This document shows, piece by piece, positions 7,908 to 15,000 of a DNA stretch of 15,000 nt. The stretch is from Microbulbifer sp. ALW1 (lineage in GTDB: Bacteria; Pseudomonadota; Gammaproteobacteria; Pseudomonadales; Cellvibrionaceae). Each line of letters begins with the position of its first letter. Position 1 is the first letter of the stretch. The translations under genes and the position numbers were made by a program. The stretch is from the NCBI RefSeq assembly GCF_009903625.1, contig NZ_CP047569.1, positions 1 through 15,000 of the forward strand, in the 5' to 3' direction. The notes under the pieces were generated by a model. The model was given only the letters and a program-made list of their open reading frames with translations. It ran no database searches and was not told where the DNA came from.

Positions 7908-8569
7908 CCATGTCCCAATCGCGAACCACACAACCAAACGACAGCGGCAATTCCCGCGAGCAAATCCTCTACTTACTGAAGACCCGCGGCGCGCAATCCG
8001 CGCGGTTTATCGCCGATAGTCTGGGAATCACCACTGTGGGTGCTCGCCAGCACCTGAACCAGCTCGCAGATGAGGGATTGCTGAGCCGCTGCGACCGCGC
8101 GGAAAAGGTAGGGCGACCGGCCAGCTACTGGGAGCTGACGGATAAAGCGCAGCAGCGCTTTCCGGATCGCCACGGCGACCTTGCCGTGAAGCTGATCGAC
8201 AGTGTGCGGGAAGTCTTCGGTGAACGGGGCCTAGATACGCTGATTGGCCAGCGTGAAAAGGAGTCACTGACAGAGTACCTGCGCGCGCTGGCAAACTGTC
8301 AGACCCTGGGAGCAAAGGTCAAAAAACTCGCGGAATTGCGGGACAGGGAAGGCTATATGGCTCAGGCAATACGGGAAAAGCGCGGTATATGGTTGCTGGT
8401 GGAAAACCACTGCCCGATTTGTGCCGCAGCACGCCAGTGCCGCGGTTTCTGCCGATCGGAGCTGGAGATATTCCGCCGATGTCTGCCGGAAGCTCATGTA
8501 GAGCGCTGCGAGTACCTGCTGGACGGCGCGCGCCGCTGCGCCTACAGAGTTTCCGTACGGCCGCAATAG
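7904..8569 (+). CDS. Winged-helix transcriptional regulator with cysteine cluster (SufR-like)
   Basis: Predicted 221-residue DNA-binding regulator. The N-terminal winged helix spans about residues 18-82: QILYLLKTRGAQSARFIADS, the recognition region TTVGARQHLNQLADEGLL, and the wing GRPASYWELT. The C-terminal half resembles the SufR/YfhP-like group: LLVENHCPICAAARQCRGFC, SELEIF and a closing RRCAYRV. Cysteines at 170, 173, 179, 183, 193, 202 and 212 could hold an iron-sulfur cluster or a metal; SufR proteins bind [Fe-S] through conserved cysteines in this region. ATG 7904 overlaps the MFS stop (ATGA), so co-translation is likely; ATG 7910 and TTG 7880 are alternatives. Likely job: sensing Fe-S or redox state, or a metal, to control its own operon through the palindromes at 6583-6624 (inference). 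More cysteines are present than the four usually discussed for SufR. Confidence 0.8.
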   Translation: MTMSQSRTTQPNDSGNSREQILYLLKTRGAQSARFIADSLGITTVGARQHLNQLADEGLLSRCDRAEKVGRPASYWELTDKAQQRFPDRHGDLAVKLIDSVREVFGERGLDTLIGQREKESLTEYLRALANCQTLGAKVKKLAELRDREGYMAQAIREKRGIWLLVENHCPICAAARQCRGFCRSELEIFRRCLPEAHVERCEYLLDGARRCAYRVSVRPQ

Positions 8570-8672
8570 CTTCAGCCTGAGTGGCTGCGAGACTCAAGAG
8601 TCTTTACCTGAACCACAGGTCAGCGGCCAAATCCACTCCCGATGCCCGTGCCCCGGGTGGTATCATCGCCGC

Positions 8673-9989
8673 ATGAAACACCCCCTACTTCCGGAACGCC
8701 CCCTCGTCATATCCCCTACTCTGGCCGCAACTCTGGGCCTGGAGGAGTCGGTATTGCTCAGTGCGCTGGGTGACCTGATACCGTTTTTACCGGTGGAGTC
8801 ACATCCAGGAAGGGACTGGTATACCGCCGATAGCGACCAGCTGCAGCAACTGCTGCCTTTCTGGGAGCCGGCTGATATTCAGCGGGTGTCCACCAGCCTG
8901 CGCAACCAGGGCGCGCTTCTGTTAGGTGCAGCACCTTACGGCAGCAGTGCCATGCTCAAGTTTGCACTGCCAACCGTGCAGTCACATGGTCGTGCTCCCG
9001 CCCCACAAGCGCCGACACCGACGCCGCGGGCAGCAAACACCATCTCCCCCAGCTGGCAGCCCGATGCTGAGACCATGGCGCGTATTGCCCAGCTGGGTGT
9101 ACCGGAACACTTTGTGCGCGAGCAACTACCCGAGTTCGTCACTTACTGGCGCGACCGCGGTGAGAGCCGACATTCATTCGGTTCCCTGTTTCTCAAGCTG
9201 GTTAAAAGCAAGTGGGAGTCTTTCCGCGCAACTCAGGGACGCAAGCTACCGCTTCCTTCCCAGTGGCGACCCGGTGAAGGCACTCTCGGCAAGCTCGCTG
9301 ACGAGGGAGTTCCGAGTACTTTCGTCCGCCGCTGTATGCAGCGTTTTGTGGAGTACCACCGCAGTAGTGGCAAGCAGTCCGTTTCCTGGGACCTGGAGTT
9401 CAATGACTGGGTAATGGAAGACTGGGAGAAGCAGGAAACCCCCTTCATTGAGAAGCGCAAACCTGAGCCTATAACCCGGGACTGGCAACCCAGCGAGCAC
9501 ACCTGGGAGCAATTGCGCCGGCTGGCCATCAACCCCAATTTTGCCGCAGAATTACTCCCCGAGTTTATCTATAAATGGCTTGAGCGCGGTGGCCACAGTG
9601 CCCGCTGGGGTGAGCTGTTTATCGAATACGCGCGGGAAGAATGGGCCTATTACTGCCAAGGGATCGAGAAAAACCCGGTGGCCAAGCCCATGTCCCGCAA
9701 CTGGCAGCCCTCGAGTGACTGCCTCGGGCACCTGCTAAATCAATGTGAAATCGACCGCGAATTTGCCCTCGGCCTGGTACCCGAGTTCCGTCTTTACTGG
9801 CAGGAACAGGGAGGTGCACGCAAGAGCTGGGACGCTGTTTTCGTTCGCCACGCGCGCTACCAATGGGCGGAGCGCAACAAGTTCGCAATAGGACAACATC
9901 ATGGCAAGCCACAAGATTCCGGGCACCCAGTTAACCAGCGCACAAGAGACACATCAGTCTGGGACATCGTCACAGACACAAACTGGTAA
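8673..9989 (+). CDS. Replication protein with four tandem DnaT-like ssDNA-binding domains
   Basis: 438-residue protein, about 2.5 times the length of E. coli DnaT (179 aa). Residues 1-100 form a distinct N-terminal domain (SPTLAATLGLEESVLLSALG, then a WYTADSDQL segment) that looks like a small winged-helix or oligomerisation module. A Pro/Ala-rich linker (107-121) follows. Then come four repeats at about 127-184, 196-253, 270-327 and 343-399, each built as WxP-x-L-x-(P)EF-x-YW-x-RG-x-W/F-x-F-x-W, the pattern of the DnaT C-terminal ssDNA-binding domain. Repeat 2 is the most divergent (MQRFVEYH in place of LPEFVTYW). The last 39 residues overlap the next gene. Role inferred: primosome or origin protein that binds ssDNA and partners with the P-type loader to bring in DnaB. 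No strong ribosome-binding site is visible before ATG 8673. Confidence 0.8.
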   Translation: MKHPLLPERPLVISPTLAATLGLEESVLLSALGDLIPFLPVESHPGRDWYTADSDQLQQLLPFWEPADIQRVSTSLRNQGALLLGAAPYGSSAMLKFALPTVQSHGRAPAPQAPTPTPRAANTISPSWQPDAETMARIAQLGVPEHFVREQLPEFVTYWRDRGESRHSFGSLFLKLVKSKWESFRATQGRKLPLPSQWRPGEGTLGKLADEGVPSTFVRRCMQRFVEYHRSSGKQSVSWDLEFNDWVMEDWEKQETPFIEKRKPEPITRDWQPSEHTWEQLRRLAINPNFAAELLPEFIYKWLERGGHSARWGELFIEYAREEWAYYCQGIEKNPVAKPMSRNWQPSSDCLGHLLNQCEIDREFALGLVPEFRLYWQEQGGARKSWDAVFVRHARYQWAERNKFAIGQHHGKPQDSGHPVNQRTRDTSVWDIVTDTNW

Positions 9990-10554
9990 TCCACAACTGG
10001 AAGCGCGCAAGCGGGCTCTCAATGAGGTGTTCGGACTGCTGAAACTGAGTTATCACAACCAGTTCAACTCTGCATTTCAGGACGTACAAACACTGAATCA
10101 CGCGAAGCGACTTTGGCTTGAGTCTCTCTCTGGCTTTACCCCGGAGCAGATACTGGCAGGTGCCAAGCGCGCTATCAAACAGTGTGAGTACCTACCTACC
10201 GTACATCGTATGCTGCAGCTGTGTGCTGAGGGTGAAGGCGGTTTGCCGGAGGTGCGCGCCGCGTATCGTGAGGCCTGCAACGCCCCCAGTCCCAAAGCCA
10301 ACCAAAAGTGGAGTCACCCGGCGGTTTACCACGCCGGTCGCGCTGCGGACTGGTTCTTCCTCGCTAACAATCCCGAATCGTCGGCATTTCCGGTATTCGC
10401 TGCCCACTATAAAAAGATTTGTGAACGATTGATGGCGGGAGAGCAGTTGCCTGCACCGGAGCAGGTACAGCTGGAGCACAATCAGGGCAAACCGCTCTCC
10501 AAATCCGAAAATGCCAAAAAGTTGGCAGAATTGCGTGCACAACTGAAAATATGA
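9901..10554 (+). CDS. Lambda P-type replicative helicase loader homologue
   Basis: 217-residue protein that I assign to the phage lambda replication protein P family, which binds DnaB helicase and delivers it to an initiator complex. Family-like blocks are YHNQFNSAFQDVQ, AKRLWLESLSGFTPEQILAG, CEYLPTVHRMLQLC, AYREAC, and WSHPAVYHAGRAADWFFLAN with PVFAAHYKKICERLMAGE. The first 30 residues are Ser/Thr/Gln-rich and probably disordered. ATG 9901 has AGGA seven bases upstream, and the frame overlaps the preceding DnaT-repeat gene by 89 bases. No AAA+ Walker motifs are present, so it is not a DnaC. No other phage genes lie nearby, which points to a domesticated chromosomal loader rather than a prophage. 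The alternative is a remnant of a phage replication module, but both genes are intact. Confidence 0.8.
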   Translation: MASHKIPGTQLTSAQETHQSGTSSQTQTGNPQLEARKRALNEVFGLLKLSYHNQFNSAFQDVQTLNHAKRLWLESLSGFTPEQILAGAKRAIKQCEYLPTVHRMLQLCAEGEGGLPEVRAAYREACNAPSPKANQKWSHPAVYHAGRAADWFFLANNPESSAFPVFAAHYKKICERLMAGEQLPAPEQVQLEHNQGKPLSKSENAKKLAELRAQLKI

Positions 10555-10563
10555 TTTGATGTT

Positions 10564-10588
10564 AGGGCCAGATAATAATGCTGGCCCT
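10564..10588 (+). terminator. Probable intrinsic terminator after the replication pair
   Basis: AGGGCCAG (10564-10571) and CTGGCCCT (10581-10588) form a perfect 8-bp GC-rich stem with a 9-base loop, 9 bases after the loader stop codon. The following GTAAGTTT is a poor T tract, so termination may be partial or the hairpin may protect the mRNA 3' end. Confidence 0.55.
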
Positions 10589-10653
10589 GTAAGTTTCCGC
10601 ACAGGAGTTCCGCGGAAGATTCAAGTCACTCCCTTCGCACAGCAGGTATCGCC

Positions 10654-11370
10654 ATGGCCCGGCTCCCTCTTCTGCTTGTGGTACCCCTTCTCACTTTTGC
10701 AGCCACCGCTGTAAAAGCGGACTTTTACTCCCACCGCTACGGCGGCCTCAGTATCCAGAACAGCGAGTTTTCTGGCCTTTGCAGTGACGCCAGCCGCTTT
10801 GTAAGCGGCTTGAATCGCGACGAGCAAAGCGCAGTGGTCGATGGCTGCGCGGATAATGGAGCAGGACTGAAGCTCTATGGAGGCTGGCAGTGGACACCGT
10901 ATATGGCCGTAGAGGCGGACTTTAGGCAGACATCGACGTCGGAACTCACGTTTAACGTCAGAAGCCCTGAACTGCCCCAGCTCAATATCAAAGAGCGTAT
11001 CCAGACCCGCATGGGTAATGCCTACCTGGTTGGGCATTGGCCATTAAACAGATCGGGGCTCAGTGTATTCGGAAAACTGGGTGGAGGCTTTTGGCTGAGC
11101 CAGGTTGATGTTCGTCAACGGGGACAGGCAATCGCCATGGTTCGCTTTATCGATGGCAGCGTGGGACCAATGGCGTTCCCTGTAGACGCTAGCTTCTCGG
11201 AAAACGGCAGTGGCTTTCACTGGGGATACGGCGCCGGAGTCAGCTACCGCTTCCGAGACCGCTGGACGGTAAGAGCCGAGTGGGAGCTATTTCCAGAAAT
11301 TGGCAGCAATGACCTACGTGGCGAGTACGAAGTGGAATCTGCCTCCCTGGGCTGGACCATGCACTTTTAG
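10654..11370 (+). CDS. Outer-membrane beta-barrel protein
   Basis: 238-residue predicted outer-membrane protein. A Sec signal peptide (MARLPLLLVVPLLTFAATAVKA) probably ends at VKA, before DFYSH. The rest alternates polar and hydrophobic residues in barrel strands such as GLKLYGGWQW, MAVEADFRQ, GYGAGVSYRF and WTVRAEWELF, and ends in Phe (WTMHF), the usual BAM-recognition end. The pattern resembles the small OmpA-like or OmpW-like porin-type barrel families. Two cysteines (GLCSD and DGCAD) near the N-terminus could form a loop disulfide. ATG 10654 has AGGT about nine bases before it. It has its own transcription context after the hairpin at 10564-10588. No specific function is visible. Confidence 0.75.
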   Translation: MARLPLLLVVPLLTFAATAVKADFYSHRYGGLSIQNSEFSGLCSDASRFVSGLNRDEQSAVVDGCADNGAGLKLYGGWQWTPYMAVEADFRQTSTSELTFNVRSPELPQLNIKERIQTRMGNAYLVGHWPLNRSGLSVFGKLGGGFWLSQVDVRQRGQAIAMVRFIDGSVGPMAFPVDASFSENGSGFHWGYGAGVSYRFRDRWTVRAEWELFPEIGSNDLRGEYEVESASLGWTMHF

Positions 11371-11418
11371 CCAGCACACCTTCGCTCGTTGCCACGCCTG
11401 TGGATTTCCCTCAGGCTC

Positions 11419-11438
11419 AGGCTGGCACCGAGCCTTTT
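11419..11438 (+). terminator. Weak intrinsic terminator candidate of the outer-membrane protein gene
   Basis: AGGCT (11419-11423) pairs with AGCCT (11431-11435) around a 7-base loop and is followed by TTT. It lies about 50 bases after the barrel gene stop. The stem is short, so the call is tentative. Confidence 0.3.
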
Positions 11439-11522
11439 ACCCACCAGGTCAAGTTAAATTAGCGTTTGATTTCATATATTTTTTTCCACTTACCCACAGC
11501 CCTGATTACTAACAGAATCTTG

Positions 11523-11554
11523 GGATAGTCTTGTGCATAACTTGCGTATAGGCG
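11523..11554 (+). repeat. Copy A of a 32-bp degenerate direct repeat carrying a DnaA box
   Basis: Begins GGATAG, holds TTGTGCATAA (reverse DnaA box TTATGCACA) and ends ATAGGCG. It matches 11766-11797 at 25 of 32 positions with no gaps, the mismatches clustering at positions 7-8 and 19-25. Confidence 0.65.
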
Positions 11555-11765
11555 CCGCAAGCCCCGCACTGTAAGGGCTCCGGAAGTCCGCACAAAAAAG
11601 CATCGCCCCACAGTTCCTTTGGAAAACCAGGTTTTATTACACTGCGACAACAGAGTTACCTTTCCTCTAGTGCATAGTTAGCCACAGTCCTGCGTTTCCT
11701 GTGAATTATTCAGCCTGATCCTTGTGTTTGGCACGTTAAATGACTCAGTTATTCACAGAAATCAT

Positions 11766-11797
11766 GGATAGAGTTGTGAATAAGTTTGGGATAGGCG
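11766..11797 (+). repeat. Copy B of a 32-bp degenerate direct repeat carrying a DnaA box
   Basis: Begins GGATAG, holds TTGTGAATAA (reverse DnaA box TTATTCACA) and ends ATAGGCG; its partner is 11523-11554, 243 bp to the left. A forward exact box (11749-11757) lies just before it, giving a facing pair of boxes. Confidence 0.65.
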
Positions 11798-11884
11798 GTT
11801 TGAGTGGCGTGGTTGCTGGGTTTCAGTAACCGTTTAAAAATGCGTCGGTAATCTGGTGGTCATTTATTGGTAGTAAATGGCGAT

Positions 11885-11923
11885 AAAAAAGCCCTGAGCG
11901 TGTTAGCGGTCAGGGCTTTTTTT
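11885..11923. terminator. Bidirectional intrinsic terminator
   Basis: GCCCTGA (11891-11897) and TCAGGGC (11910-11916) form a perfect 7-bp stem, flanked by A6 on the left (11885-11890) and T7 on the right (11917-11923), so it can stop transcription in both directions. It lies between the DnaA-box region and the palindrome chain, and may be a second stop for rRNA read-through on the minus strand. Confidence 0.85.
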
Positions 11924-11972
11924 GTTTGATCGTGGTGCTGTGCTGGCGGCGGGGTCGATGACCTACAGTGGG

Positions 11973-12084
11973 TGTCGAGCTGCGCTCGACATCGCTGCGC
12001 GACGCCTTCGGCGCCCCAAGCTTTGCACCTGCGGTGCATGGCTCCGGGGTCGCGCACGACTCACATGGCAGCGCTTTGCGCTGC
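11973..12084. repeat. Chain of five triloop palindromes between two terminators
   Basis: Five perfect inverted repeats, each with a three-base loop: TGTCGAGC-TGC-GCTCGACA (11973-11991), TCGC-TGC-GCGA (11992-12002), CGCC-TTC-GGCG (12003-12013), TGCACC-TGC-GGTGCA (12024-12038) and GCAGCGC-TTT-GCGCTGC (12068-12084). The first three abut without a single base between them. The segment is GC-rich and sits between the terminators at 11885-11923 and 12111-12157, with no convincing protein frame. It might be a REP-like intergenic element or part of a structured RNA. Confidence 0.6.
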
Positions 12085-12110
12085 GAGGTAGTGGGAGAAG
12101 TTCATCGTAT

Positions 12111-12157
12111 CCTAAATAAAAAAGGGCCACCCGTTTGGGTGGCCCTTTCTTTTATTT
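12111..12157 (-). terminator. rRNA operon terminator
   Basis: GGGCCACCC (12124-12132) and GGGTGGCCC (12137-12145) form a perfect 9-bp GC-rich stem with a 4-base loop. A-rich sequence on the left and T-rich sequence on the right lengthen the stem and provide T tracts for both directions. On the minus strand it follows the 5S 3' end within about 15 bases, so it terminates the rrn transcript. Confidence 0.9.
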
Positions 12158-12161
12158 AGAA

Positions 12162-12279
12162 GCCTGACGATGACCTACTCTCACATGGGGAATCCCCACA
12201 CTACCATCGGCGATGTTGCGTTTCACTTCTGAGTTCGGCAAGGGATCAGGTGGTTCCACAACTCTATTGTCGTCAGGCA
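12162..12279 (-). rRNA. rrf: 5S ribosomal RNA
   Basis: On the minus strand the RNA begins TGCCTGACGAC and ends in the complementary GTCAGGC, closing helix I. Inside are the expected gammaproteobacterial 5S blocks, including CCGAACTCAGAAGTGAAACG and GATGGTAGTGTGGGG. The length of about 118 nt is normal. It lies downstream of 23S, with a terminator right after it, as the last gene of the rrn operon. Ends are approximate within two or three bases. Confidence 0.95.
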
Positions 12280-12497
12280 AACTGGCTTGGGTTGGCTTGG
12301 TCTTATGGGCTCGTTGCCCTGCGCTGCCTGTTATCGCTGTTTGCCTCGGTCATTTTGGTGACCGGCGATAACCCCAAATAAGTCGGTAAAACACTCTGTA
12401 GTAATACACCGCAAGTCGATCAATCGAACGTTGCGTCTCTCGGCTCACAATCCGCTGATCGTTAGATCAGTCAATCGTTAGTAACCATCTCTGTTGT
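12280..12497 (-). other. 23S-5S internal spacer with hairpins, no tRNA
   Basis: About 218 nt of spacer between 23S and 5S. No tRNA-like cloverleaf was seen. Short stems include CGGTCA-TTTTGG-TGACCG (about 12347-12364), inside an outer TTATCGC/GCGATAA pairing (about 12331-12371), and CTGATC-GTTA-GATCAG (about 12455-12470). Such stems are plausible substrates for RNase processing of the pre-rRNA. Confidence 0.7.

Positions 12498-15000
<2,503 letters not shown>

Larger units (their letters stand above)
11371..11884. other. Noncoding region with cluster of DnaA-box-like sites and an AT-rich stretch
   Basis: No protein frame here is convincing. Three exact matches to TTATNCACA occur: 11532-11540 (minus), 11749-11757 (plus) and 11775-11783 (minus). 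Near matches are TTACCCACA at 11490-11498, TTAGCCACA at 11678-11686, TGTGAATTA at 11700-11708 and TGTGGATTT at 11399-11407. By rough count, three exact matches in about 510 bp far exceeds the roughly 0.02 expected by chance. An AT-rich stretch (about 11452-11487, with CATATATTTTTTT) lies on the left side, as an unwinding element would. It could be an origin-like, DnaA-titrating or DnaA-activating site. A perfect inverted repeat CATTTA/TAAATG sits at 11861-11879. Confidence 0.5.

Noticed and set aside
8673..10554. A prophage or phage remnant, because of the lambda P-type protein.
   Set aside because: No integrase, repressor, structural gene or attachment repeat is in view; the flanks are ordinary chromosomal genes and an rRNA operon.
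11399..11797. Calling the DnaA-box region oriC outright.
   Set aside because: The usual oriC neighbours are absent, and the adjacent rRNA operon would be head-on to a departing fork; kept as a candidate only.
11922..12159. Two overlapping frames of about 65 codons across the triloop palindromes.
   Set aside because: They run through terminators and palindromes, lack ribosome-binding sites and show no protein-like composition.
12280..12497. A tRNA gene in the 23S-5S spacer.
   Set aside because: No cloverleaf, T-loop GTTCRA block or CCA-type end was found on the minus strand.

Overview
The window looks like a chromosomal segment of a marine-type gammaproteobacterium. The 5S and 23S rRNA sequences are clearly gammaproteobacterial, and the flavour of the proteins suggests the Cellvibrionales (for example Microbulbifer-like), although nothing here fixes the genus. 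GC content is moderately high. No insertion sequence, integrase, CRISPR array or tRNA was seen.

Layout. (1) Positions 1-1747, minus strand: two membrane-anchored alpha/beta hydrolases, start and stop overlapping as ATGA. (2) 1955-3776: a lipoprotein metallo-beta-lactamase-fold hydrolase divergent from a TetR regulator, with two palindromic operator candidates in the gap between them. (3) 3802-6497, minus strand: a copper-export unit made of a CopA-type P-type ATPase with a MerR-type (19-bp spacer) promoter, coupled by TAATG to a membrane-anchored cupredoxin. (4) 6583-8569, plus strand: palindromic DNA, an MFS transporter and a cysteine-rich SufR-like winged-helix regulator coupled by ATGA. 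(5) 8673-10588, plus strand: a replication pair, namely a protein with four tandem DnaT-type domains overlapping a lambda P-type helicase-loader homologue, followed by a hairpin. (6) 10654-11370: an outer-membrane beta-barrel protein. (7) 11371-12157: about 800 bp without a gene, holding a cluster of DnaA-box-like sites, a 32-bp direct repeat, a bidirectional terminator, a chain of triloop palindromes and the rRNA operon terminator. (8) 12162-15000, minus strand: 5S rRNA, spacer and the 3' part of 23S rRNA.

Two things stand out. The first is the replication neighbourhood: a DnaT-repeat protein plus a P-type loader, arranged like the enterobacterial dnaT-dnaC operon but with an unrelated loader family, lying next to a noncoding region rich in DnaA-box matches. 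The second is the state of the minus-strand genes between 1 and about 6240: all five need single-base frame corrections (about 16 in total), mostly at homopolymers, yet keep every family motif I checked apart from two odd catalytic-site residues in the hydrolases. The genes to the right of 6435 are clean. Missed or extra bases in the sequence are the simplest explanation, so I annotate the full gene spans and flag them as frameshifted.
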